Counted from the first letter of the stretch, positions 44,750 to 53,615 are shown. The stretch is 64,000 nt of DNA from Paenibacillus timonensis (GCF_009725205.1 NZ_WNZY01000003.1:248001-312000), one strand, 5' to 3'. Notes: generated by a model not told the origin, from the letters alone. A program made the numbers and translations.

Positions 44750-45467
44750 ATCGTCCCAGTGCCGGTGCCTCCTCCGGCACTTCTTGTCCTCGCATCGCAG
44801 CCAGCGCCACCTTGACCAAATCCTCGTTATCCTCCTTCAACAACTGGAGCAGAAGACGGCTCGCATCCAGCCGTGTCTCCATCAGGATATCGGCGGCAAG
44901 GTGATGAATCGGCTTGCCGTGGCGCAGGAGATGGACCAGCATATCCCTAAGCTGCTGCTCCTGTTCCGCGCTTTTGGCGATCGAGCGGGCAAGCACGATG
45001 CTCAGCGGACTATATTTCTGATGCTTCAGCATCTCCAGCAGCCGCGGCACCGCTTCGGCCGCCCGCATTCCGCCGAGGCGGTAGGCAGCGGCGATCCGCC
45101 GCCCGTAAAACAAGCTGTCGAGCAACTTCAGGTCTTCCCGGACAAAACCGGCGTTGTAACATAAAGCGATCAGCTTCTGCTGCAAATCGCCCTTAAATTG
45201 TTCGATCCACTCGGTTACCCGTTGCTGGATCACCCGCCGCTCCAGATCCCCAAGCTTGCCGGGCGGTAGCGGAAGCTCCTCGGCATCGCCCAGATGGGCT
45301 TGGAGGAACAGGAAGTAATCCTGATGCTTCCGCTGATATTCCTTCGTTTTGCGCTGAATGCGCAAATGCCGGATTTTCATATAAAACAAGAGCAGCATGC
45401 CTATGCCGATCAGCCCCAGGCATACATAAATAAAGGCAATTGCCAGTCCAAGATGCTGACCCGCCAT
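44712..45467 (-). CDS. Membrane-anchored HEAT-repeat protein
   Basis: 251 residues. One N-terminal transmembrane helix (about 7-30) is followed by a basic, Gln-rich linker. Then come helical HEAT-like repeats from about residue 110: RRIAAAYRLGGMRAAEAVPRLLEML, then repeats of the form ADILMETR.DASRLLLQLL and EDLVKVALAAM. It is a cytoplasmic scaffold by topology. HEAT proteins next to GT2 synthases occur in Bacilli, probably as assembly partners. AAAGGAGGAAAACAGG precedes the ATG. Its 3' end overlaps the synthase reading frame. No enzymatic role is suggested. Confidence 0.85.
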   Translation of the reverse strand: MAGQHLGLAIAFIYVCLGLIGIGMLLLFYMKIRHLRIQRKTKEYQRKHQDYFLFLQAHLGDAEELPLPPGKLGDLERRVIQQRVTEWIEQFKGDLQQKLIALCYNAGFVREDLKLLDSLFYGRRIAAAYRLGGMRAAEAVPRLLEMLKHQKYSPLSIVLARSIAKSAEQEQQLRDMLVHLLRHGKPIHHLAADILMETRLDASRLLLQLLKEDNEDLVKVALAAMRGQEVPEEAPALGRFAFALERRETTA

Positions 45468-45492
45468 CCTGTTTTCCTCCTTTCGGCGCCAG

Positions 45493-47739
45493 TTATTCTC
45501 CCGTCGTTCGCCGATCCGGCAAGCTTTGGTAGAACGCCTGCAGGGCGTAATAACCGGACTTGAGCCGTTCGGTATACTGCACGGTTTCCCATGGCTGCCA
45601 CACGTATTTCGGGAATGCGTCCAATGAGACGTTTTCCCGGGTTTCTCCGCTTTCCGTTCCCGGACCCAGAACCCCCGCTTCGCCCCGCTCCATGATCCAT
45701 GGAATTAGGGTCAGGCCGTCCGATTCGGTCGTCGAGAAGGCCCGGTCCTCCTTCAAAGGCCGGTAGTCAATCACTTGCCGCGAGCTAGGATCCGCAAAGC
45801 CCAGCAGCATCCAGGGAATGCGTAGTTCTACCTCATTGCCGCTGTACTGCCAAGAAGCAAGCGAGTTGAAATCGGCGTTTCCCGGATCGGTGGTGCCGCG
45901 AATCAGCTTGCCGACGGTCATGTCCTGGAACGGATGAGCGAAGCGGGTGTCGGGCGGCGTCATCGTCAAGCTGACCGCCAGCTTCCAAGGTTGAAACTCT
46001 ACAGTTTGCTCCTCCGTAGGATCGTCAAGCATCCAATATCCGTATCGCCCGTAAAGTCGGCGATGGAAATCGTAACTTGGCGCCGTCAGCACTTCGGTCT
46101 CCTCGTCATTTCCGATCTCCACGATCGCCTCCAGGCCGTCGCTCAGCGTTCGCCCAGGCAGCTCCGCCACCGGCTGATTCCCGCCGGGCTGCGTATCTGC
46201 GCCAAGCCGAATCAACCGCTTGGCCGGGTCGAACGGGTCGCTTAGCTGAAGACCCACGTAGACATAAGCTTCGTCGTGCGTGACCTGCAACCGGTCGATC
46301 CCTGCCGACGGACGATCCCAGGCTTGGACCTCCCCTTCCGGCAGGGATTCCCAATCCTCCAGCTTGCCGTCGATCATGAGGTCGTCCTCTTTACCAGGGC
46401 CCATCGACAACAGACCGAATTGTTTTTCATTGGTCAACACGTTTAGCCAAAAAGCGCGTCGATCCTCCGGGATCTCAAACCGCATCGTATTCCACGTTTT
46501 CTTGAACCATTCATCCTGCCACATGAACAAGATGGCACCGGCATACCCCGTATCATAAATATCCTTCGTCAGAGAGACGTTGATCTCTCCCTGCTCTTGC
46601 TCGTTGTGGCCGCCCTGATTCCGTCCGCCCCGTCCGAGGTGGGAGACGCCCAGCGAGGAAGGAACGCCATATTCGGTAATCATCACCGGGATGTCCTTAT
46701 AGTAATTTTTTAGCTCCTGCAAATAAGCCTTGTAGGTGTTGAAGTCCCCATCCCCATCAGGGATCGTCTCCAGCGTTTTGTCTAGATGGAAAAAGTCCGG
46801 ATAATACGGGTACGCATGATAAGCGGCGAAATAACCCGCTTCCCATTCCACGGGCCGAATATGCGTAGCGTCGACGCTGGCCAGGTCCTCCTCGAACAAC
46901 GGTTCACCGGGATGCTGCAACACATCCGTCGTCACCCAGTTCGTAAACGTGATGGGATGCTCCCACCCGTACGCGCGTTCCTTCTGGGCGGTGTCGTCTA
47001 CCAGCTCTGCCAGCCAGCTCTCGAATGGACTCGCCTCGTCTGTCGCCGTGAAATGCTGCCCTTGATACGGCGGAAGTTCAGCGTGCTTGCGGTTCGTGTT
47101 ATCCACCATCTCCGGGTCCCATTCGGTGCCGATATGCCAGGCCATCAGGTAGGGACCGGCATTTGCGGTATACTTGCCGCCCGACGTTCCCGGCTGTTTC
47201 GGGACCTTCAAATCGCCGTAAACGGCTTTAACCGCCTTTTCGATCTCTCGGTGAAAAGCCTCCTTAATCCCGGGAATGTAAGCATCCTGCTGCTCGATTA
47301 ACTGCTCCTCCGGCGACCAGATGCCTTGGATGAAATAGAGGGGGTCCTTCCCCTTGTCCCGGTTGTATTTAACCAGAGACTTGTAGAACACCGGATTATG
47401 CACCGTATAAATTCGAATCACATTTGCGCCCATGTCATCAATCTGCTGGAACCAGCGCAAGTAATCGTCTTCCGTAATCGGAAATTCCCCGGGAAAATAT
47501 CCCGGCACCGTCGCCCCCAGGTTGACGCCTTTGACGAACAACTCCTCCCAACTGCTTTCGCCGTCATAGGCGAGAAGTTTGTCGCCTTCGGTACGGAACT
47601 TCAGCTCCGTTCCGTCCTTTGCCGCATAGCTGTAATGAGGCGGCGGCCAATTTAGAACGGCCAGAACCACGCAGCCTGCGATGAAGACGCCCGCCAGGAC
47701 AAGCCCCATCGCCAACCTTTTTTTCGCTAATGTCGTCAT
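45493..47739 (-). CDS. Membrane-anchored clan GH-A-like glycosidase with C-terminal carbohydrate-binding-like domain
   Basis: 748 residues. A transmembrane segment (about 8-30) exposes the rest outside. Residues 60-420 look like a clan GH-A TIM barrel: KGVNLGATVPGYFP, GANVIRIYTVHNP, MAWHIGTEWDPE (candidate acid/base Glu206) and PVMITEYGVPSSLG (candidate nucleophile Glu356). Residues about 455-725 are beta-rich, beginning DDLMIDGKLEDWESLPEGE, as in DOMON/CBM9-like sugar-binding modules. AAGGGTAATCCG precedes the ATG. It is the first gene of the operon and would act on the polymer or its lipid- or wall-bound form. Substrate is not deduced. Confidence 0.75.
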   Translation of the reverse strand: MTTLAKKRLAMGLVLAGVFIAGCVVLAVLNWPPPHYSYAAKDGTELKFRTEGDKLLAYDGESSWEELFVKGVNLGATVPGYFPGEFPITEDDYLRWFQQIDDMGANVIRIYTVHNPVFYKSLVKYNRDKGKDPLYFIQGIWSPEEQLIEQQDAYIPGIKEAFHREIEKAVKAVYGDLKVPKQPGTSGGKYTANAGPYLMAWHIGTEWDPEMVDNTNRKHAELPPYQGQHFTATDEASPFESWLAELVDDTAQKERAYGWEHPITFTNWVTTDVLQHPGEPLFEEDLASVDATHIRPVEWEAGYFAAYHAYPYYPDFFHLDKTLETIPDGDGDFNTYKAYLQELKNYYKDIPVMITEYGVPSSLGVSHLGRGGRNQGGHNEQEQGEINVSLTKDIYDTGYAGAILFMWQDEWFKKTWNTMRFEIPEDRRAFWLNVLTNEKQFGLLSMGPGKEDDLMIDGKLEDWESLPEGEVQAWDRPSAGIDRLQVTHDEAYVYVGLQLSDPFDPAKRLIRLGADTQPGGNQPVAELPGRTLSDGLEAIVEIGNDEETEVLTAPSYDFHRRLYGRYGYWMLDDPTEEQTVEFQPWKLAVSLTMTPPDTRFAHPFQDMTVGKLIRGTTDPGNADFNSLASWQYSGNEVELRIPWMLLGFADPSSRQVIDYRPLKEDRAFSTTESDGLTLIPWIMERGEAGVLGPGTESGETRENVSLDAFPKYVWQPWETVQYTERLKSGYYALQAFYQSLPDRRTTGE

Positions 47740-48443
47740 CGGATTACCCTTATTTCACCTCGCTGTTCTTCTTTTCGTGCTCGTTCTGAACAACCGAATC
47801 CCCCGGCCGTACGCCGACATTCCCGAGGAGCACAGCGTCCTATCGAACGGCCGCTTTCTATGCAGCTATACAGGTGATGATTCAGTATGGCCGATTCGCA
47901 CCTCCGCTTCTCAAAATCACTATTTATCATGAACCAAGCGCCCCTATCATGTAACTAGGCTAATGGGAGTGTTTTACAGCTGGGGCTGTTTTCCGGGGGA
48001 GACGGATTTTCGGCATCTCTATCCCGCTTGGTCATTTCGTGATATTAGACGTACAAAATTCATCTAGGTTTCGCTCAATTTTTACACCCTTTTCCATAAT
48101 GGTTACAAAATTGATACCAAAGTCTTGTCTGAAAATCGCGTCATTCTGCGGTTTTCCACGATTTTCTAAGGTTACAGCCCTTGTCAAAAAAAGCTTCCCT
48201 GGTCCCAGCCTGGGACTAGCGTTTTTCCGTCGTTTACGATGACGGATTTTCGTCGGGCCATCCCGCCTTGATCGGCGACTTCCTTCCTAAAAAATGACGT
48301 TTTCCCGCCCTTTTCCATCTTGGGACTCGAAATACAGATTTCACCAGACGTTAACAAAATAAGCTCCCCATCCGCCAGCGGCAGATCAGCAGCTTAATAG
48401 ATTTACCTTCGTTTAATGCGGGCTTTACCCGTCGTTGACTTGC
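47740..48443. other. Long non-coding gap upstream of the exopolysaccharide operon, with a degenerate duplication
   Basis: No gene is supported in these 704 bases. Two blocks share order and spacing: GACGGATTTTCG at 48001 and at 48241, each followed about 21 bases later by a TCCCGC..TTG segment and then by a CCCTTTTCCAT segment. A palindrome GTCCCAGCCTGGGAC lies between at about 48204. The area must contain the operon promoter, but no convincing one was found; whether the blocks are leader elements or a decayed repeat is unclear. Confidence 0.4.
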
Positions 48444-48779
48444 CTAATCGGTCTCGGCTCCAACAATGTCCGCGAACGCGATCCACTCGGGACCGGCCTC
48501 GGTCTGAAGGCGCGCCTGTCGCCCTCCGGGGTCGACTCTCGTCACGGTTCCTAGGACCTCCCGCCCCTGCCATTCCCCGAAGAGATGCAGGCGCACCGGC
48601 TTCCCGGTCTGCAGCGAGGTCGTGAGAAGGCATGAAATCCGCTCAAGTTCCTGTTCGTCGAGGAAGGACCGCGCCTTGCGCTCCTGGCTGCGGTTGCCCC
48701 GCAAAATCGCCTCCTTGTGCTCCGGCAGCATCATCCGCGACGACTCCCATAATCCGTTGCCATACAGCTTTCCTTTCAT
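48444..48779 (-). CDS. YolD-like protein
   Basis: 111 residues. The signature KLYGNGLWESSRMMLPEHKEAI near the N-terminus is that of the YolD family, which accompanies Y-family polymerases in Bacilli. The C-terminal half resembles a small beta barrel (GTVTRVDPGGRQARLQ). Its start overlaps the polymerase stop by four bases (ATGA), so it is translationally coupled. A role in SOS mutagenesis is inferred from association only. Confidence 0.9.
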   Translation of the reverse strand: MKGKLYGNGLWESSRMMLPEHKEAILRGNRSQERKARSFLDEQELERISCLLTTSLQTGKPVRLHLFGEWQGREVLGTVTRVDPGGRQARLQTEAGPEWIAFADIVGAETD

Positions 48780-50011
48780 CGGTAATGCCCTCCAATCTTG
48801 CCGGCTCGATCCCGCGCCTGACCGGCACCCGTCAGCGATACCGCGCGAAAAATCGCCGATTCCCCATAACGACGTTTGATCTCGTCGGTGGCCCGTTCGA
48901 GCGCTTGGTATCTCGGCCGTTCATCGAACAAGGTCAGCTGGTATTCGTCGTCCCGCACCAGCCCGGTTAACGTGACCCCCACCTTACGGACCGGCTGGCC
49001 GTCCCAATGACGGCGGAACAGCCGCATCACCCCGTCGTAAACCTGCATGGTCACGTTGGTCGGATCGGGCAGCTTCATCTGCCGGTAAAACCCGGTCGGA
49101 TGGTCGAAATCCGCCCCCCGGCAGCCAACGCTGACAACCCCGCCCATGTAGCCCTTTTCCCGGCACCGGCGGCAGACAAGCTCGGTCAGCTCCAGCAGCG
49201 GTACCGCCGTCTCCTCCATCGAATAGTAGTCGCGGGGCAACGTCATTTCATGACCGATCGACTTCTCCCCCTGATGGCTGTTCGGGTCGACCGGCGAGTC
49301 GTCCATGCCGTTGGCCAGTCGCCACAGCACTTCGCCGTTGACGCCCCAGCGCTGCCGTAGCCGCGCCAGCGGTAGGTTCGCCAGCTCCCCGATCGTGCGG
49401 ATGCCCATTCGCAGCAGATGGCGCTCCATGCGGGAGCCGACCATGAACATTTGCCGGATCGGCAGCGGCCACAGCACCTTCGGAACGGCTTCACGAGGCA
49501 GAACGTACAGGCCGTTTGCATTTTTCTTGGCGAAATTGTCGCAGGCCATTTTGCTGACTGCCTTGTTGTAGCTGATGCCGAAACGGCTGTAGATGCCGGT
49601 CTCGCGGCGGATTTTCTGCTGAATGGTCAGGGCCAGCGTCTCCGGCTCGCCGAACAGCGACAGGCTGCCGGTCACGTCGAGATGCTGCTCATCGATGCTG
49701 TACGGCTCCACCAGATCGGTAAACTGCTTCATGATGTTCGTGATCTGCATCGACACGGCGATGTACCGCTCCATACGCGGCCGCATCACCACCAGGTCCG
49801 GACATTTTGCCAAAGCCGTGCCCAGCGTCTCCGCCGTTGTCACTCCATACTGTTTGGCCAGCGGACAAGCGGCCAGCACGATCCCCGAGCGCCGTTCCGG
49901 ATCCCCGGCCACGATCAGCGGGCGGTTCTGGTGCTGCGGATGATCAGCCTTCTCCACGCTGGCGTAGAAGGATTGGCAATCCGCCATCATGATCACGCGT
50001 TCCGATTTCAT
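48776..50011 (-). CDS. Y-family DNA polymerase (UvrX/UmuC-like)
   Basis: 411 residues. The N-terminal MADCQSFYASVEKA holds the first catalytic Asp and the steric residues, and EPYSIDEQHLDVTGS the second acidic pair. The fingers, thumb and little-finger domains follow to residue about 390. It performs error-prone synthesis across damaged DNA. Unlike DinB, it is embedded in an SOS operon with YolD, like Bacillus UvrX/YqjW. I see no clear beta-clamp motif except the region QLTLFDERP (residues about 355-363), which fits the QLxLF clamp-binding consensus. It is coupled by four-base overlaps on both sides. Confidence 0.94.
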   Translation of the reverse strand: MKSERVIMMADCQSFYASVEKADHPQHQNRPLIVAGDPERRSGIVLAACPLAKQYGVTTAETLGTALAKCPDLVVMRPRMERYIAVSMQITNIMKQFTDLVEPYSIDEQHLDVTGSLSLFGEPETLALTIQQKIRRETGIYSRFGISYNKAVSKMACDNFAKKNANGLYVLPREAVPKVLWPLPIRQMFMVGSRMERHLLRMGIRTIGELANLPLARLRQRWGVNGEVLWRLANGMDDSPVDPNSHQGEKSIGHEMTLPRDYYSMEETAVPLLELTELVCRRCREKGYMGGVVSVGCRGADFDHPTGFYRQMKLPDPTNVTMQVYDGVMRLFRRHWDGQPVRKVGVTLTGLVRDDEYQLTLFDERPRYQALERATDEIKRRYGESAIFRAVSLTGAGQARDRAGKIGGHYR

Positions 50012-50394
50012 GAGAACATCCCCTCTTTCGTTACATCCATCCCGAGATAGGTGTAAAGCCGGCTGATCAGCTCCGCTTTAACCAGCCCCCACAGCATGGA
50101 AAACTCATACGTGTAGCCCCGGCATAAATAGCGGGCTTCAATCCCCAGGTTCGTCCGCCGCTCCTCAAACACCTTCAATCCATGCTCGCGCATGCTTTGG
50201 CGCACCTGGGTCAGATCGGCGGTTGCGGCGTTCTGAAGCAAACCGATCAGCCCCTTATACACCTGCGGCAGCTTCAGCGAAGCCGACGCCAAAATGCGCC
50301 GGTCCCGTTCCAGCGCATCGAGCAATAGGGGAAGCAGCACGTATTGCTTGATGATCTCCGCCTCCTCCTGCGTTTGCCAAGGAACCGGGCTCAT
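50008..50394 (-). CDS. Hypothetical protein, first gene of the SOS mutagenesis operon
   Basis: 128 residues, mostly helical, with no domain I can name. The N-terminal segment EEAEIIKQYVLLPLLLDALERDRRIL looks amphipathic; a basic block (FEERRTNLGIEARYLCRGYTYEF) follows. It is soluble. GGGAGCGGC precedes the ATG, and its last codons overlap the polymerase start (ATGA). Two LexA boxes lie upstream, so it should be damage-induced. Proteins of this size occur beside UvrX in Paenibacillaceae; its tight coupling suggests a polymerase partner. Confidence 0.75.
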   Translation of the reverse strand: MSPVPWQTQEEAEIIKQYVLLPLLLDALERDRRILASASLKLPQVYKGLIGLLQNAATADLTQVRQSMREHGLKVFEERRTNLGIEARYLCRGYTYEFSMLWGLVKAELISRLYTYLGMDVTKEGMFS

Positions 50395-50441
50395 GCCGCT
50401 CCCTTCTTCATGCTGTCTGTCATAAACTCACCCTCTAATCA

Positions 50442-50453
50442 GAACGTTTGTTC
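50442..50453. promoter_or_regulatory. LexA (SOS) box 1
   Basis: GAACGTTTGTTC, a perfect match to the Bacillus SOS consensus GAAC-N4-GTTC. It is 48 bases upstream of the first gene of the polymerase operon. Confidence 0.85.
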
Positions 50454-50471
50454 CTATTATATTCATAATAC

Positions 50472-50483
50472 GAACAAACATTC
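50472..50483. promoter_or_regulatory. LexA (SOS) box 2
   Basis: GAACAAACATTC, one base from consensus, 30 bases from box 1 (centre to centre). Between them lies an AT-rich block suited to a -10 region. Confidence 0.75.
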
Positions 50484-50533
50484 CCTCTGGCAACAGGTTT
50501 ATGTTGGATAATTTGGCAGGGTGAACGCGCATG

Positions 50534-50578
50534 AAAAAGGCTGATTCCCCCTGTCCGTCGGACTTTGGGAATCAGCCT
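50534..50578 (-). terminator. Terminator after map
   Basis: AGGCTGATTCCC / GGGAATCAGCCT hairpin followed by TTTTTC on the minus strand. Confidence 0.9.
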
Positions 50579-50594
50579 CTTTTCCTGTTGACGC

Positions 50595-51341
50595 TTATTG
50601 AGCTGTTAAAATCAGCGGTCCGTCCGCCATCAGCGCGATCGTATGCTCATACTGGGCCGACCATTTGCCGTCCGCCGTGCGCGCCGTCCAGCCGTCGTCG
50701 TCAATCGCAATGCGGAACGTGCCTTCGTTGATCATCGGCTCGATCGTAAACACCATGCCTTCCTTAAGGCGAATTCCCTTGCCCGCCACGCCGATATGCT
50801 CATAGTTAGGCTCCTCATGCAGACTACGCCCGATCCCGTGACCCAGCAGATCGCGTACGACGGCATAGCCGTTTGCCTCCGCATGTTTCTGAATGGCCGA
50901 AGTCACGTCACCTAACCGGTTGCCCGGGAGCGCTTGGGCAATCCCCAGCTCCAGGCATTCCTTCGTCACCCGCATCAGCCTTTCCGCTTCGGGACTCACC
51001 TGACCCACGGCGTAACACCAGCACGAATCTCCGAACCAGCCGTCCGCTTCGGCGACAATGTCCAGTTTAAGCAGGTCGCCGTTCTGCAGCGGCCGGTTCG
51101 ACGGGAACCCGTGGGCGACCACATCGTTGACCGAGGCGCAGGTTTCGGCGGGGAATCCGTTATAACCTTTCGTAAACTGCTTGCCGCCCAGCTTCGTAAT
51201 ATGCCGAGCCACGAAATCATTGATCTCCTGCGTCGTGATCCCGGGCCCAATCATTTTGGCGACCTCCCGATGGCAGTCCGCAACGATCTGGTTCGCCCGC
51301 TTCATCTCTTCGATCTCCCGCGGAGATTTTAATATAATCAT
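50595..51341 (-). CDS. map: Methionine aminopeptidase, type I
   Basis: 248 residues. It removes the initiator Met from new proteins. All metal ligands are present: KLDIVAEADGWFGDSCW (two Asp), GHGIGRSLHEEPN (His), FTIEPMIN (Glu) and SAQYEHTI (Glu). The start is an ATG preceded by GAAGGAGTGAAGACAA. Its upstream neighbour is a TetR gene whose stop lies seven bases before this ATG. Being outside the ribosomal protein cluster, this may be a second map copy. Confidence 0.96.
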   Translation of the reverse strand: MIILKSPREIEEMKRANQIVADCHREVAKMIGPGITTQEINDFVARHITKLGGKQFTKGYNGFPAETCASVNDVVAHGFPSNRPLQNGDLLKLDIVAEADGWFGDSCWCYAVGQVSPEAERLMRVTKECLELGIAQALPGNRLGDVTSAIQKHAEANGYAVVRDLLGHGIGRSLHEEPNYEHIGVAGKGIRLKEGMVFTIEPMINEGTFRIAIDDDGWTARTADGKWSAQYEHTIALMADGPLILTAQ

Positions 51342-51347
51342 TTGTCT

Positions 51348-52040
51348 TCACTCCTTCAATGGTCCATCGGGTATGGTGCGCTCCGATAGCCGATGCAATA
51401 ACAAGCGAGCGATGCCCTCTGCCTCACGATCCAGCGTCCCGCGGCGCAGCGGAAAGCTCGCGCAACCGGCCAAGGCGGCCAGCAGCATTTCCGCCTGCGA
51501 GACTTGCTCCGCCGCGTTCGCCCCCCGGTCAGCCGTTCCGGAAGCGACGATCTCGCCAGGATCAAACGGTTGGCTACGCCTAAGCACCGCTGCAAATGGC
51601 AGCAGCACCTCGCGGCGGAACGCATCCGTCAGCGGTAACGCTCGCGCCTCCGGCAGCAAGCGGAAGTCTTCCGCCGCCAATTTATACAACAAGTAAACGC
51701 CGTGATCTTCGGCCCACAATTTCAGCAGCCGGGCACCTTCCGCCACGAGGGGATCCGCCTTTGAGTCAATGCCCTCCTTAGTGTGAATGTCCCCGGGGGC
51801 TCCCCTGCCCATCCATTCCCCGGCTCGATCCATCGCTGTCCAAAGCACGTCGTGCAGCAAATCCCCTTTATTACTGTAATAATGGTAAACCGTTCCGTAA
51901 CCGAGCCCGGCTTCGGCTGCTACATCCCGAATTTCCAGCGTCAGACCTTTATCAAGAAATACATCAGCGGCCGCCATACGAATTTGAGCAAGCCGCCGCA
52001 ATCGGATCTCTTCATTTTGTTCCTTCGTACGCGGTGTCAT
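51348..52040 (-). CDS. TetR-family transcriptional regulator
   Basis: 230 residues. The helix-turn-helix is at about residues 15-60 (RMAAADVFLDKGLTLEIRDVAAEAGLGYGTVYHYYSNKGDLLHDVL). The C-terminal ligand-binding domain is not specific. The ATG at 52040 follows GGGGATGAGGCGG; a longer in-frame ATG at 52049 abuts it. It is coupled to map, seven bases downstream. The ligand and targets are unknown. Confidence 0.88.
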   Translation of the reverse strand: MTPRTKEQNEEIRLRRLAQIRMAAADVFLDKGLTLEIRDVAAEAGLGYGTVYHYYSNKGDLLHDVLWTAMDRAGEWMGRGAPGDIHTKEGIDSKADPLVAEGARLLKLWAEDHGVYLLYKLAAEDFRLLPEARALPLTDAFRREVLLPFAAVLRRSQPFDPGEIVASGTADRGANAAEQVSQAEMLLAALAGCASFPLRRGTLDREAEGIARLLLHRLSERTIPDGPLKE

Positions 52041-52214
52041 CCGCCTCATCCCCTTTTATTTTCGACCTACTCTCATGTCAATATAAAACAATTTGAGGAA
52101 ATTGGCAAGCGGGAAAGACCCGGATTTTTAAGCCTAACCGATGATTTCTCGTTTAGCTTAACCAGCCCCGTCTTAGCGCATCCTCTTTCCAAAAACAACC
52201 TCCGGAAATAGCAA

Positions 52215-52247
52215 AAGGCCGCCGGGGCACCATTTCCCCAGGGCCTT
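52215..52247 (-). terminator. Terminator after the spoVIF-like gene
   Basis: AAGGCCC..GGGG / CCCC..GGCCTT hairpin followed by TTTTGC on the minus strand. Confidence 0.85.
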
Positions 52248-52280
52248 GTCACCCGTTACCGCTGTATCGCCGCGCGCTGC

Positions 52281-52571
52281 TTAACGGAACATTCCCCATA
52301 ACCGCAGCAAGTGAAGCGTATTGCGCGGGTCGATTCGCTGATCGATGACAAATTGGACGATTTGCTCTTCCTGAGCGCCGCTCAGTCTTTCGCCAAGCAC
52401 AGAAGAGGCCGTTCTAACGAGCCTGCGTACCTTGACGCGATCCTGCAAATCCGCGCGGGTGAGGCCGTCGACGACCTGCTTGACCCGGTCCTTGATCGCC
52501 GGATTTTTCATTTTGAGTTTAACCCGTTCGACCAGCTGCGGACTGATTCCATATTGATGATAACTGGGCAC
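52281..52571 (-). CDS. spoVIF: Sporulation protein SpoVIF-like
   Basis: 96 residues, helical and basic. The sequence QYGISPQLVERVKLKMKNPAIKDRVK and the tail FVIDQRIDPRNTLHLLRLWGMFR match the Paenibacillaceae form of stage VI sporulation protein F, which acts in late coat assembly. A GTG start at 52571 has AGGAGG eleven bases upstream; the longer in-frame start at 52598 adds a poor MTGQEVLVT extension. No sporulation promoter could be read with confidence. Confidence 0.75.
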   Translation of the reverse strand: MPSYHQYGISPQLVERVKLKMKNPAIKDRVKQVVDGLTRADLQDRVKVRRLVRTASSVLGERLSGAQEEQIVQFVIDQRIDPRNTLHLLRLWGMFR

Positions 52572-52673
52572 TGTGACTAGCACCTCCTGTCCCGTCATTT
52601 CCGGACTTCACCTCTACTATATGACGGGAAGGCTGTCCATAGTGCCTCTAAATCCGAAAGCACTCGCATGTCG

Positions 52674-53534
52674 CTAGCTCTGTCTAAGGAACGTCGTCGC
52701 TTCATGGGTTTGTCCCAATCTGACGATCGTCTCCTCGTATTGCGTTGAGGCATAAGCGAAGAATAAAATATCGATCATAACCAGTTGAGCCAGGCGAGAG
52801 CCAGACGCTCCGCTGCGCAGGGTCGCTTCAGGTGCCTGCGGCGTGTACAGCATCAAATCGGCGAGCTCGGATACTTTATGATTGCCGAAACGGGACAAGC
52901 CGATGGTACGTACACCATACTTTTGGGCGACCCGGAACAATTGCAGTACTTCCTTGGTATTTCCGCTGTAAGAGACGCCCATAAACAAGGCCCCTGGCGG
53001 AGCGCTTGCCAGCGCGGCTGCAATTAGATGCTCATCCTGTAGCGCGAACGCTTGCTTCCCCAGGCGGAGCCATTTCTGTGCGGCATCCGCTGCTACGATA
53101 GCCGAAGCCCCCACCCCGTACATATGGATGACGGAGGCCTTTCGGAAGCTGTCCACCACCTGCTCGATTAATTCCGGCTGCAGGTGAAGCATCGTATCTT
53201 GAATGGCTTGGACACTGTTGGACACCGTCTTTTGAATGACGGTTTGAATCGTCTCTCCGCGCTCGATATCGTAATAACCCGGCCTTTGCGGTTTGGCATT
53301 ATCAACCGACAAACGCATTTTCAGATCAGGAAATCCGCTTAGCCCCAGCGAACGGCATAGCCGGGTAATCGCCGCCGCACTGGTCCCCGCTTTATCAGCG
53401 ACCGCATGAATACTTAAACCGGAGACCTCCGCCGAAGCCGTCAAAATATATTGAGCCGCTTTTCTTTCTGATTCGGGCAGTTGTTCCAGCACCGCCTCCA
53501 TTTGCGTAAGTATGCTTCCCGTCGTCACGGTCAT
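52674..53534 (-). CDS. murR: RpiR-family regulator of MurNAc use (MurR)
   Basis: 286 residues. An N-terminal RpiR helix-turn-helix (LSIHAVADKAGTSAAAITRLCRSLGLSGFPDLKMRL, about 40-75) is followed by a SIS sugar-phosphate-binding domain (YGVGASAIVAADAAQKWLRLG, about 125-250). It is expected to respond to MurNAc 6-phosphate. It follows murQ and murP on the same strand, giving the order murQ-murP-murR. Palindromes TGAAA-N5-TTTCA upstream of murQ are candidate operators. Confidence 0.88.
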   Translation of the reverse strand: MTVTTGSILTQMEAVLEQLPESERKAAQYILTASAEVSGLSIHAVADKAGTSAAAITRLCRSLGLSGFPDLKMRLSVDNAKPQRPGYYDIERGETIQTVIQKTVSNSVQAIQDTMLHLQPELIEQVVDSFRKASVIHMYGVGASAIVAADAAQKWLRLGKQAFALQDEHLIAAALASAPPGALFMGVSYSGNTKEVLQLFRVAQKYGVRTIGLSRFGNHKVSELADLMLYTPQAPEATLRSGASGSRLAQLVMIDILFFAYASTQYEETIVRLGQTHEATTFLRQS

Positions 53535-53615
53535 CCCCTCCGTATTTCCGATACAAATACAAAAGAAACGCGGCGGCCTGATATAAGGCCGCCAAACGTT
53601 CCTCCGCTAGCTGTA

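Noticed and set aside
47736-47930. 64-codon minus-strand ORF before the GH-A-like gene
   Set aside because: No ribosome site of its own, composition like non-coding sequence, and it overlaps the start of the true gene.
47940-48400. c-di-GMP riboswitch upstream of the exopolysaccharide operon
   Set aside because: I looked for GEMM core sequences on both strands and did not find them.
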